A DNA stretch of 64,000 nucleotides from Streptomyces sp. NBC_01241. GTDB lineage: Bacteria; Actinomycetota; Actinomycetes; Streptomycetales; Streptomycetaceae. The notes beneath the pieces were generated by a model. It was not told where the DNA came from. It saw only the letters and a list, made by a program, of their open reading frames with translations, and ran no database searches. This document shows, in pieces, positions 16,921 to 26,590 of this stretch. How positions within the stretch are numbered: the stretch's first letter is position 1; each line of letters begins with the position of its first letter. Both the position numbers and the translations under genes were made by a program. The DNA lies in assembly GCF_041435435.1 (NCBI RefSeq), contig NZ_CP108494.1:1426001-1490000 (forward strand), given 5' to 3'.

Positions 16921-18627
16921 TCAGTCCTCCGGGAGTTCGACCGGGGCGATGTCGTCGAAGACGTCGCCGGGGCCGGGGTTCGTCGCATCGGTCGCGCCGC
17001 CGAACCGGGTCATCACGCCCCAGACGGCGTTGAGCGCGGTCTGTACGGCGCCCTCGGCCCATCCGGCCGTCCAGGAGATGTCGTCGCCCGCGAGGAACAG
17101 CCCCCGCCGGTCGGCGGGCAGCCGGTCCTGCATGAAGTGGGTGAACAACCGCCGCTGATACCGGTAGTGACCCGGCAGGTTGGCCTTGAACGCCCCCATG
17201 AAATACGGCTCGTTCTCCCACGAGACCGTCACCGGGTTGCCGATGATGTGCTTCCTGATGTCAACGCCCGGATAGATCTCGCCCAGCGACTTGAGCATGA
17301 CGTCCATGCGCTCGTTCGCCGAGAGCGGCAGCCACTTCAGGCTGTCGTCGCACCAGGTGTACGAGAGGCAGATGACGGCGGGCCGGTCGGGGCCGTCGTC
17401 CAGGAGGTACGTCCCCCGGGTCATCCGGTCGGTGAGCGTCATCGACATGACGTCCCGCCCGGTCGGCTCCCCGGCGCCGTCGACGGCCCGGTCCAGCCAG
17501 AACGGCCGGTCGACGGGGACGAACAGCTTCGACGACTCCATGTAGTGGGTGCGCTCCATCGCCGTCCAGTGGTCGATCGGGAACAGCGCGTCGTCGCAGT
17601 CGATCTTCGAGAGCAGCAGCCAGGACTGCCCGGTGAAGACGGCGGCCGGGTAGGTGCGGATGTCGCCGGTGGCGTCGGTGACGGTGATCCGGTTTCCGGC
17701 GGTGCGGTGCAGCCGGGTCACGGCGGGGCGCGGTTCGCCCCCGTGCAGCGAGGACAGCGAGGTGCCGAGCGGCCAGTGGACGATCTTCTGCGGTTCGCGG
17801 TCCCAGAGCCGCAGCGGGAGCTGCTGGCTGCCGCCGACGATGGAGCGGTGGTGGTCGTCCGCCTCGGTGTAGACGACGCGCAGGATCTCCAGGATGGAGT
17901 TGGGGAAGTCGGTGTCCCAGCCGCCGGTACCGAAGCCGACCTGGCCGAAGATCTCCCGGTGACGGAACGACTTGAACGCGTCGGAGTCACAGAGAAATCC
18001 GTAGAAGGTCTGGTTGTCGAGCTTGTGGACGAGCTCCGCCCAGATCTCCCGGATGCGCGGCACATCGCGTTCGCGCATCGCCCGGTTCATGTCGGAGAAG
18101 TCCGCGCCCTCCTCCAGACACCGGTTCCAGGCGTCCATCACCTCACGGTAGACCTGCGGCAGATCGTCGACGGTCCGCGCGTAGTGCGAGGTGCCCTTGA
18201 GGTCGACGACGGTCGACGGGGTGGCCGGGGAGAGCGGGTTGGGGAACGGCTTCGTCTCCAGGCCGACCAAATCGATGTAGTACTGGAGCGCGGTGGAGGA
18301 CGGCGGGAACCGCATCGCGCCCATCTCGGCGGTGAGTTCGGGGCCGCAGCCGTCGAATCCGACGGTACGCAGCCGGCCGCCGATCTCGTCCGCTTCGTAG
18401 ACGACGGGCCTGAGCCCCATCTTCATCAGCTCGTACGCGGCGACGATGCCGGAGAGCCCGCCCCCGATGACGGCGACCTCGGTGCCGTGCTCGGTCGCCG
18501 GTATCTGCCCGATGCCCGCGGGGTGCGCAAGGAAGTCGTCGTACGCGTAGGGGAAGTCCGGCCCGAACATGGTGATCGGCTCGGTGGCGTCGGTGTGCTG
18601 GACGGCGTTGGGCACCGTGGACGTCAT
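16921..18627 (-). CDS. Flavin amine oxidase family L-amino-acid (Lys/Arg/Trp-type) 2-monooxygenase or oxidase
   Basis: A 568-residue FAD enzyme. The dinucleotide fold VAVIGGGLSGIVAAYELMKMG starts near residue 50, with EADEIGGRLRT following. The substrate region has ELTAEMGAMRFPPSS, and the FAD C-terminus is LAGDDISWTAGWAEGAVQTA. Length and motifs match tryptophan/lysine/arginine 2-monooxygenases and L-amino-acid oxidases. The gene directly upstream encodes an amidase-type C-N hydrolase, as expected for monooxygenase routes that yield an amide (lysine to 5-aminovaleramide, or arginine to 4-guanidinobutyramide, known in Streptomyces). Substrate is not fixed by sequence. ATG at 18627, 87 bp after the hydrolase stop. 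Confidence 0.75.
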   Translation of the reverse strand: MTSTVPNAVQHTDATEPITMFGPDFPYAYDDFLAHPAGIGQIPATEHGTEVAVIGGGLSGIVAAYELMKMGLRPVVYEADEIGGRLRTVGFDGCGPELTAEMGAMRFPPSSTALQYYIDLVGLETKPFPNPLSPATPSTVVDLKGTSHYARTVDDLPQVYREVMDAWNRCLEEGADFSDMNRAMRERDVPRIREIWAELVHKLDNQTFYGFLCDSDAFKSFRHREIFGQVGFGTGGWDTDFPNSILEILRVVYTEADDHHRSIVGGSQQLPLRLWDREPQKIVHWPLGTSLSSLHGGEPRPAVTRLHRTAGNRITVTDATGDIRTYPAAVFTGQSWLLLSKIDCDDALFPIDHWTAMERTHYMESSKLFVPVDRPFWLDRAVDGAGEPTGRDVMSMTLTDRMTRGTYLLDDGPDRPAVICLSYTWCDDSLKWLPLSANERMDVMLKSLGEIYPGVDIRKHIIGNPVTVSWENEPYFMGAFKANLPGHYRYQRRLFTHFMQDRLPADRRGLFLAGDDISWTAGWAEGAVQTALNAVWGVMTRFGGATDATNPGPGDVFDDIAPVELPED

Positions 18628-18660
18628 GGGGTACGGACTCCTTGCGCAAAAAGGACGGGA

Positions 18661-18742
18661 CGGGGTGACGGGTTCAGACGAGGGAGCCGTACAGACCGGG
18701 GCGGGGTGACGGGTTCAGACGAGGGAGCTGTACAGACCGGGG
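18661..18742. repeat. 41-bp tandem duplication at the hydrolase gene end
   Basis: Two adjacent 41-bp units, 18661-18701 and 18702-18742, differ at one base (18688 C versus 18729 T). The right unit contains the last codons and stop of the C-N hydrolase gene; the left copy repeats them in the spacer before the oxidase gene. This is a recent slippage or unequal-crossover duplication. Confidence 0.9.
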
Positions 18743-19512
18743 CGGCGGTCGCGCAGATACGGGTTGGCGGCGCGGGACGCGCTCAGGAACTCGGGGTCGA
18801 CCTCACCGATGACGAGCTCCTCGCCACGTCCGGCGCGGGCGCGGACGGCGCCGTCGGGACCGGCCAGGCAGCTCAGCCCGACGAACTCGAACTCGCCTTC
18901 CTGGCCAGTCCTGTTGACGTACGCCACGTACAGCTGGCTCTCGAAGGCGCGCACTGGCACGACGGACTCGGCGACGAACTGGAAGGGGTGCATCACCGCC
19001 GTGGGCACCAGCAGCAGACCGGTGCCCGCGAGGGCGTGCGCACGGACGTTCTCCGGGAACTCGACGTCGTAACAGATCACGATCCCGATGCGGACGCCGT
19101 CGAGTTCGGCCTGGACGACGGGCTGCTCGCCCGGGGTGAACCACTCCTGCTCGAAGCAGCCGAAGAGGTGGGTCTTGCGGTAGTTCGCGAGCGCCGCGCC
19201 GTCCGGCCCGATGAGCTGTGCGGCGTTGAAGATCTTCTCGCCCGCACGCTCCGGGTAGCCGTAGAGGACCGCGAGGCCGTGCCGTACGGCGATCTCGGCG
19301 ACCGCCCGGGCGGAAGGACCGTCGGCCGGCTCGGCCAGCCGGGAAACATCGGCCCCGATCGCGTACCCGGTCAGGAACAGCTCGGGGCAGACCAGCAGCC
19401 GGGCTCCGGCCTCCGCAGCCCGCCGCGCCGCTCCGTCGAGCACCTTGAGGTTCTCGTCCACGTGCCCGGTTCGTCCGGAGTTCTGGAGCAGGGCGGTGCG
19501 CAACGGTGGCAT
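18715..19512 (-). CDS. Carbon-nitrogen hydrolase (nitrilase superfamily amidase)
   Basis: A 265-residue nitrilase-fold enzyme with the full catalytic triad region: Glu in VCPELFLTGY, Lys in NYRKTHLFG and Cys in VICYDVEFPENVR. The size and motifs fit aliphatic amidases such as 5-aminopentanamidase (DavA) or 4-guanidinobutyramide amidohydrolase. It would hydrolyse the amide made by the downstream flavoenzyme (inference from gene pairing). ATG at 19512; a large palindrome lies 37 bp upstream. Confidence 0.8.
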   Translation of the reverse strand: MPPLRTALLQNSGRTGHVDENLKVLDGAARRAAEAGARLLVCPELFLTGYAIGADVSRLAEPADGPSARAVAEIAVRHGLAVLYGYPERAGEKIFNAAQLIGPDGAALANYRKTHLFGCFEQEWFTPGEQPVVQAELDGVRIGIVICYDVEFPENVRAHALAGTGLLLVPTAVMHPFQFVAESVVPVRAFESQLYVAYVNRTGQEGEFEFVGLSCLAGPDGAVRARAGRGEELVIGEVDPEFLSASRAANPYLRDRRPGLYSSLV

Positions 19513-19548
19513 GGCTGACCTCGGGCGGGGCGGGGACGTAGGAGGGTG

Positions 19549-19579
19549 CTGAAGATCTCGGCCGGGCCGAGATCTTCAG
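19549..19579. promoter_or_regulatory. 14-bp perfect palindrome in the hydrolase leader
   Basis: CTGAAGATCTCGGC (19549-19562) and its exact complement (19566-19579) are separated by only CGG. It lies 37 bp upstream of the C-N hydrolase start. No T-tract follows on the minus strand, so an operator or leader hairpin is more likely than an intrinsic terminator. Confidence 0.5.
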
Positions 19580-19630
19580 TGTTCTCCCAGACGGTACGGT
19601 CCGCCGCGTGGGCCCGACAAGGCGCGACCG

Positions 19631-19689
19631 TTGCGCGCACACCATCGATCCATTGCGCGCCGACGGCCGGTGACGGCGATTCATTGCGC
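19631..19689. promoter_or_regulatory. Phased TTGCGC repeats, candidate Lrp-family binding array
   Basis: Three TTGCGC direct repeats at 19631, 19653 and 19684 are spaced 22 and 31 bases apart, about two and three helical turns, so they face one side of DNA. They lie between the Lrp-type regulator gene and the C-N hydrolase it probably controls. Lrp/AsnC octamers wrap such phased sites. The 283-base gap 19513-19795 holds nothing else evident besides the palindrome at 19549-19579. Confidence 0.4.
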
Positions 19690-19795
19690 TCGACGTCTTC
19701 GCAGGTCAAGCAGGTGCCACAGGTCTCGGCCCGCCCGCGGATCAAGGCCGTCCGGCGATCGAGGACGGGGCTGCCACCGGCCGTCGCGCGGCGCC

Positions 19796-20251
19796 CTACT
19801 CGGGCGTCCCCGACGAGTACCGCCTGAGCAGCGGCGAAAGCACCAGCACGGACTTCGTCCGCTCCACGTACGGCTCGCCCGCGATCCGCTCCAGCACCTG
19901 CTCGAAGTGGCGCATGTCCGCGGCGAAGACCTGCACGATCGCGTCGGCCTCGCCCGTCACCGTGGACGCCGAGGCGATCTCCGGATACCGGGCGAGCCCC
20001 CGCTTGATCGCCTCCGGCGACGTGTTCCGGCTGCAGTAGATCTCGATGAACCCCTCGGTCTCCCACCCCAGCGCCGCCGGGTCCACCCGCACCGTGAAGC
20101 CGGTGATCGCGCCCTCGGCGCGCAGCCGGTCCACCCGGCGCTTCACGGCGGGCGCGGACAGGCCGATGATCGCGCCGATGTCCGCGTAGGAGCGCCGGGC
20201 GTCTTCGGCGAGGGCGTGGACGATGCGTTCGTCGAGGTCGTTCAGGCGCAC
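19796..20251 (-). CDS. Lrp/AsnC-family transcriptional regulator
   Basis: A 151-residue regulator. The N-terminal helix-turn-helix (DLDERIVHALAEDARRSYAD, then IGLSAPAVKRRVDRLRAEGAI) is followed by an amino-acid-binding RAM/ASNC domain (ASTVTGEADAIVQVFAADM). The GTG at 20251 is chosen because the upstream in-frame extension would translate through the terminator hairpin at 20283-20312. Position between an aldehyde dehydrogenase and the oxidase/amidase pair suggests an amino-acid-responsive local regulator. Confidence 0.8.
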   Translation of the reverse strand: MRLNDLDERIVHALAEDARRSYADIGAIIGLSAPAVKRRVDRLRAEGAITGFTVRVDPAALGWETEGFIEIYCSRNTSPEAIKRGLARYPEIASASTVTGEADAIVQVFAADMRHFEQVLERIAGEPYVERTKSVLVLSPLLRRYSSGTPE

Positions 20252-20282
20252 TTCGGGCGGTTCACTTCTCTGCGATGATCTG

Positions 20283-20312
20283 CTTCGGGGGCGGCAGGAG
20301 CCGCCCCCGAAG
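20283..20312. terminator. Terminator after the aldehyde dehydrogenase gene
   Basis: A perfect 13-bp stem (CTTCGGGGGCGGC 20283-20295 with 20300-20312) and a 4-base loop, between the dehydrogenase stop (20362) and the Lrp start (20251). Very stable, without a clear T-run. Confidence 0.65.
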
Positions 20313-20361
20313 TAGACCATGGCGCCGCCCGCCGGGCGCGCTCACCTCATCCGGTGACCGG

Positions 20362-21819
20362 TCAGAACGGGAACCGCGAACGGCCGTACTGCACCGAGAT
20401 CCACTTCTGCGTAGTGAAGGCGTCGACCATCGAATCGCCGTTCAGCCGGCCGAGGCCGGAGCTCTTCTCGCCGCCGAACGGGACGATCGGCTCGTCGTGG
20501 ACCGTGCCGTCGTTGATGTGGATCATGCCGGTGTGGACGCGCTGCCCGATCCGTACCCCGCGCTCGATGTCGCCGGTGTGCACGGCGCCGCTCAGGCCGT
20601 ACGGGGTGTCGTTGGCGATCCGTACCGCCTCGTCGTCACCGTCGAACGGCACGAGGAGTGCGACCGGCCCGAAGATCTCCTGGGAGAGGACGGGGGAATC
20701 GGCGGCCAGCCCGGTCAGCACGGACGGGCTCACCAGGTTGCCGTCGGCCCGGCCGTGCAGCAGGGCGGTCGCACCGGCTTCGACGGTCTGGTCGACGAGC
20801 GAGGAAATGGCCTCGGCCTGCGAGGAGTTGATCAGCGGGCCGATCACGGTCTCCGGGTCGGCCGGGTCACCGACCGGCAGCGAGGCGACCTTGGCGACGA
20901 ACTTCTCGGTGAACTCCTTCTCCACCGCCCGGTCGACCAGGATCCGGTTCGCGGCCATGCAGACCTGGCCCTGGTGCACGTACCGGCTGAAGACGGCCGC
21001 GTCCACGGCGTAGTCCAGATCGGCATCGTCGAGGACGATGAGCGCGCTGTTGCCACCGAGTTCGAGCACGGCGCGCTTGAGGTTCGCCGCGCACACCGTG
21101 GCGACGTGCCGTCCCACCTTGTCCGAACCGGTGAAGGAGATGACCTGCGGAATGGGGTGCTCCAGCAGCGCGTCACCGATCTCGGCGATGTCGGTGACCA
21201 CGACGTTCAGGAGACCGGCCGGCAGCCCCGCCTCCTCGAACACCTTCGCCACCAGCGTGCCGCCGCAGACCGGGGTGTTCTGGTGCGGCTTGAGCACCAC
21301 CGCGTTGCCGAGCGCCAGTGCGGGGGCGACGGACTTCAGCGACAACAGGAACGGGAAGTTGAACGGGCTGATGACGCCCACGACGCCGACGGGCACCCGG
21401 TAGACGCGGTTCTCCTTGCCCTCGGTCGGCGAGGGCAGGATCTGTCCGACGGGCCGCAGCGCGAGTTGGATCGACTCCCGCAGGAACTCCTTGGCGAGAT
21501 GCAGCTCGAAGGCCGCCTTCAGCCGGGTGCCGCCCAGTTCCGCGACGATCGCGTCACTGATCTCGGGCTCACGTTCCTCGACGACGCGCAGCGCCCGCTC
21601 CAGCACCAGCCGCCGGGCGTACGGGTTGGTGTCGCCCCATGCCCGCTGCGCGGCCTCGCCGGACCGGTACGCCTGGTCCACCTCGTCGGCCGTGGCGACC
21701 GTGATCGAGGCGAGCTTCTCCCCGTTGTACGGATTGAAGTCGATGATGTCCCAGGACCCCTTGCCCGGCCTCCACTCGCCGTCGATGTACTGATGGGCCA
21801 GATCGGTGAAGAAGGACAT
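20362..21819 (-). CDS. Aldehyde dehydrogenase (benzaldehyde/vanillin-type)
   Basis: A 485-residue NAD(P)-dependent aldehyde dehydrogenase. Motifs: cofactor region VVGVISPFNFPFLLSLKSVA, VVLKPHQNTPV, ISFTGSDKVGRHVA, general base in LELGGNSALIVL, and catalytic cysteine in YVHQGQVCMAANR. The sequence resembles the benzaldehyde/vanillin dehydrogenase group more than aminoaldehyde dehydrogenases. ATG at 21819 follows AAGGGA. It could take an aldehyde from amine or aromatic catabolism. A link to the oxidase/amidase pair is suggested only by proximity. Confidence 0.85.
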   Translation of the reverse strand: MSFFTDLAHQYIDGEWRPGKGSWDIIDFNPYNGEKLASITVATADEVDQAYRSGEAAQRAWGDTNPYARRLVLERALRVVEEREPEISDAIVAELGGTRLKAAFELHLAKEFLRESIQLALRPVGQILPSPTEGKENRVYRVPVGVVGVISPFNFPFLLSLKSVAPALALGNAVVLKPHQNTPVCGGTLVAKVFEEAGLPAGLLNVVVTDIAEIGDALLEHPIPQVISFTGSDKVGRHVATVCAANLKRAVLELGGNSALIVLDDADLDYAVDAAVFSRYVHQGQVCMAANRILVDRAVEKEFTEKFVAKVASLPVGDPADPETVIGPLINSSQAEAISSLVDQTVEAGATALLHGRADGNLVSPSVLTGLAADSPVLSQEIFGPVALLVPFDGDDEAVRIANDTPYGLSGAVHTGDIERGVRIGQRVHTGMIHINDGTVHDEPIVPFGGEKSSGLGRLNGDSMVDAFTTQKWISVQYGRSRFPF

Positions 21820-21953
21820 GAGATCCCTTACCACAGAGGAACGGGCGGCTGATTGGGCTTCATATTACTTACATCCCAACGAGATTGAGGTGGATCAGGG
21901 CGGGATCCGGGGGCCGGAATCGGACATCCGTGCACACCGCGAGGACACCTGGA

Positions 21954-22002
21954 AACACCGTTGCCCCCCACGGCTCGAACGGCCGTGAGGGGCAACGGTG
22001 TT
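21954..22002 (-). terminator. Terminator after the GuaB1-type gene
   Basis: A 14-bp perfect outer stem (AACACCGTTGCCCC 21954-21967 with 21989-22002) and an inner CGGC/GGCCG arm, 14 bp after the stop of the GuaB1-type gene. The 21820-21953 stretch must carry the aldehyde dehydrogenase promoter, which was not resolved. Confidence 0.75.
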
Positions 22003-22016
22003 GCGGGACTGCGGGA

Positions 22017-23618
<1,602 letters not shown>

Positions 23619-23803
23619 CTACCCGAGCCACGTCCGAATCATTCGCGATCACCTTCCCTGGATTTGGTGACAAGGGGTCGGGCAGCTTCGCACCCCGCAG
23701 GTCCCGCGGGTCGCCACGTCGCCCCGGAGGAACATGCAGAAGGGTCACAACTTCCGTCACCCATACGACCGGAGAGGATCACGCCCCACCCGCGGAGAGT
23801 CAA

Positions 23804-24402
23804 CTGCCGGACATTTACTGTCCGTTCCCCCAGCAGACGAATCCTCACGTCGGGGACACCAGACTCCATCTCGACGCCTGGATCCGCAACACCGGTCTGG
23901 TGCACCGGGATTCAGCCAGGGAACGCTTCGAGCAGGCGGACTTCGGAGCGTTCGTCGGCATGGTGTATCCGACCGCCGACGGCAAGAATCTCGAACTCGT
24001 CGCCGACTGGTTCGTGTGGCTGTTTCTCGTCGACGACCAGCTCGACGACGGCCATCTCGGCCGCAGCCCGGAGCGGGTGCGGGACGTGGTCGCGGTGATG
24101 CGCTCCGTGATCGAGGGCAACGGTACGGGCGGCGTACCGGACGAGGAGCTCCCCGCCGCCGTGGTCGCCCTGGTCGATCTGTGGGAACGGACGACGCCGA
24201 CCGCAGCCCCACACTGGCGTGCCCGGTTCTGCCGCGTCCCCGCAGCTGTCCTGGATGCTCACGCCGTACCTGGACGGGATGCGGAGCTGGATGCGCGGCC
24301 TGGTCCCGGCAGACCCCCTGCTACAACCCGGCCGATGTGAGCCAGTACGAGGAGCCGGAGCAGTATCTGGAGGCCACGGTCCTGGGCGTGGCCCAGAACT
24401 GA
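23804..24402 (+). pseudogene. Broken class I terpene synthase
   Basis: Terpene-synthase sequence is spread over three frames. The first (23804-~24230) has an FPQQTNPHVGDTRLHLDAWI start and the metal-binding ADWFVWLFLVDDQLDDGHL, ending at APHWRARF. The second (~24246-24306) reads TPYLDGMRSWMRGL. The third (to TGA 24402) reads WSRQTPCYNPADVSQYEEPE. Compared with the ~330-residue family, about 100 or more residues are missing in the middle, including the second (NSE/DTE) metal triad, and two frameshifts follow. No good start codon with a Shine-Dalgarno is visible (CTG at 23804; ATG far upstream at 23594). Non-functional. Confidence 0.75.
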
Positions 24403-24497
24403 AACCGCCGGGCCGGACAACTCCCGGGCAGCACACCCCGCTGTCCGGGCGGTTCACTCGCCGTCATCCGCACGGCTCGGCCGTGTCCGGGGACCTG

Positions 24498-24546
24498 CGC
24501 CCCCGTCCGGCGTCCGGCATCCGGCGTCCGGGGGCGAAACAGCCAC
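24498..24546. terminator. Hairpin between terpene remnant and SorC gene
   Basis: CGCCCCCG (24498-24505) pairs with CGGGGGCG (24539-24546) around four tandem TCCGG-type heptamers. It lies 46 bp after the SorC gene stop and could end that transcript. No T-run. Confidence 0.4.
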
Positions 24547-24592
24547 CGGGCGGCCCCGGTACCAGTCACCGCCGTCCGCCGCCCGCACCCGC

Positions 24593-25618
24593 TCAGACCC
24601 CGTCCGGATCCGCCCGCTCCAGCGCCGGCCGCCGCGGCGCCGCCGACTCGGTCAGCAGGTAGTCCGCCGCCGCCGTGTCCGTCACCAGGCTGGTGACCAG
24701 ACCGGACCGCAGCACGGCCCCGATCGCTGCGGCCTTGCGCTGGCCGCCCGCGATCGCCACCACTTCGGGGATCCGGCGCAGCCGGTCCGCCTCGACCGTG
24801 ATGCACCGCTCCCCCAGGTCCCGGCCGACCCGCCGTCCCTCCGTGTCGAAGAGGTGCGCGGACATCTCGGCGGCGACGCCGAGCGACGCGTAGTGCGCAC
24901 GCTCCTCGTCCGACAGCATGTCGTGGACGGTGGAGATGCCCGGCTCCCAGGAGCCGATGGACACCGCGGCGACCGTCACCTTGTCGAAGTACTCGAAGGC
25001 GCGGGCGATACCGGTCTGGTGGCGCAGCGCGGCGGCCGTGGCCGGGTCGGGCAGCAGCATCGGGGCGTAGATGGGGTGGGCCTCACCGCCGGCCACCTGG
25101 GCGGCCCGGCGGACCGCCTCGACCGAGCCGCGCTCGGCCGTCCCCGCGTCGTACACCCCGGTGAGCTGCACGACCGTGCACGGCGGCAGCCGGTCGAGGG
25201 CCGCCGCCATGTGGATCGTGGAGCGGCCCCAGGCCAGGCCGAGCACATCGCCCTCGTTCACCAGTTCGCCGAGGAGATCGGCCGCGACCTCCCCCAGGTT
25301 CTCCGGGTCGGGTGCGTCGTCCTGCTCCTCCGCGGGGGATTCGACGACGACCGCGTGACGCAGCCCGTAGCGGGCCCGGAGCGCGTCGGAGCGCTCGGCG
25401 TCCAGCTCGGCGGGGACCCGGATCTCGATCCTCACCAGATCGCGTTCCAGTGCCGTCTCCAGGACCCGGGCCACCTTGAAGCGGCTGACGCCGAACTCCT
25501 CGGCGATCTGGATCTTCGACTTTCCTTCGAGGTAGAAGCGGCGGGCCATGGCCGCCGCCTGCACCAGCTCCGCGGGCCCCATCCGCAGGGCGGACCGGCC
25601 CGCCGACATTGCAGACAC
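24593..25618 (-). CDS. SorC/DeoR-type sugar-phosphate-responsive regulator
   Basis: A 341-residue SorC-family regulator. The N-terminal helix-turn-helix (MARRFYLEGKSKIQIAEEFG, then VSRFKVARVLETAL) is followed by a phosphosugar-binding isomerase-like domain (GDVLGLAWGRSTIHMAAALD; GISTVHDMLSDEE; VVAIAGGQRKAAAIGAVLRSG). The GTG at 25618 has AGGAGA five bases upstream, better than the GTG at 25642. It is 155 bp upstream-oriented from rpe, with both genes on the minus strand, so a pentose-phosphate effector is plausible but unproven. Confidence 0.85.
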   Translation of the reverse strand: MSAMSAGRSALRMGPAELVQAAAMARRFYLEGKSKIQIAEEFGVSRFKVARVLETALERDLVRIEIRVPAELDAERSDALRARYGLRHAVVVESPAEEQDDAPDPENLGEVAADLLGELVNEGDVLGLAWGRSTIHMAAALDRLPPCTVVQLTGVYDAGTAERGSVEAVRRAAQVAGGEAHPIYAPMLLPDPATAAALRHQTGIARAFEYFDKVTVAAVSIGSWEPGISTVHDMLSDEERAHYASLGVAAEMSAHLFDTEGRRVGRDLGERCITVEADRLRRIPEVVAIAGGQRKAAAIGAVLRSGLVTSLVTDTAAADYLLTESAAPRRPALERADPDGV

Positions 25619-25773
25619 CGCGCTCTCCTCACTGCTGTTCACACTCTCGATACGCCGTTCATCCTGTCAGATCCGGCGATCCTTGATCGGTCCCGTCGGA
25701 CCACGTTCATCTGCCCTTGGCCGGGCCGACCCGCAATCGGGGGCCGGAGCGGCTGCCGGCTCCGCTCCCGGCC

Positions 25774-26457
25774 TCAGTGGCCGCATGCCCAGGCCGCCGA
25801 CGCGGTGGCCGCGTCGGCCCGGGTCCTCAGTGCGCGCACCGCTTCGGCCGGGTCCTCGGCCCCGTACACCGCCGAACCCGCGACGAACACGTCCGCACCG
25901 GCCTCGGCGCACCGCTCGATGGTGGACGCGGAGACGCCGCCGTCGACCTGGAGCCAGAGTTCGAGGCCGTGCTTGGAGATCAGCTCACGGGTGCGGCGGA
26001 TCTTCGGCAGCATGATGTCCAGGAACGACTGGCCGCCGAAGCCCGGCTCCACCGTCATGATCAGCAGCATGTCGAGCTCGGGGAGCAGGTCCTCGTACGG
26101 CTCGATGGGCGTCGCGGGCTTGAGCGCCATGGAGGCGCGGGCGCCCTTGGCCCGGATCTCCCGCGCCAGCCGTACGGGGGCCGCCGCCGCCTCGACATGG
26201 AAGGTGACGGAACCGGCGCCCGCCTCGACGTACTGCGGCGCCCAGCGGTCCGCGTCCTCGATCATCAGATGGCAGTCGAGCGGGGTGTCCGTGGCCCGGC
26301 TGAGCGATTCCACGATCGGCACGCCGAGGGTCAGATTGGGCACGAAGTGGTTGTCCATCACGTCGACGTGGAGCCAGTCGGCACCTTCGACCGCCTTCGC
26401 CTCCTCGGCGAGACGGGCGAAATCGGCGGACAGAATGCTGGGGTTGATCTGGGCCAT
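25774..26457 (-). CDS. rpe: Ribulose-phosphate 3-epimerase
   Basis: Interconverts ribulose 5-phosphate and xylulose 5-phosphate in the pentose phosphate pathway. The 227-residue TIM barrel carries [16 protein letters not shown], the metal/acid residues in [16 protein letters not shown] and [17 protein letters not shown], and [10 protein letters not shown] with the second aspartate. The ATG at 26457 is the family start; the longer reading to 26508 is not needed. Ribulose 5-phosphate is also the RibBA substrate, a metabolic rather than operon link. Confidence 0.95.
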   Translation of the reverse strand: MAQINPSILSADFARLAEEAKAVEGADWLHVDVMDNHFVPNLTLGVPIVESLSRATDTPLDCHLMIEDADRWAPQYVEAGAGSVTFHVEAAAAPVRLAREIRAKGARASMALKPATPIEPYEDLLPELDMLLIMTVEPGFGGQSFLDIMLPKIRRTRELISKHGLELWLQVDGGVSASTIERCAEAGADVFVAGSAVYGAEDPAEAVRALRTRADAATASAAWACGH

Positions 26458-26590
26458 GTGCCAAGCCTGCCATGCTCGGCGCCACTTCCCCGCCCCGGTG
26501 CGGGCCAAAGCCTCACGGGATCATTACAGTTCGCTCGGTCCGGACCGCCCACTCCGCGCGATCCGGGCTTTTCCGCCCGCGTCGGACCCG

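Noticed and set aside
14535..16988. 817-codon minus-strand frame over the uracil permease
   Set aside because: Shadow of the permease and MFS genes. Only its small 16446-16650 part shows real homology, reported as a pseudogene fragment.
18628..18714. Short ORF in the oxidase-amidase gap
   Set aside because: It is only the duplicated copy of the amidase gene end.
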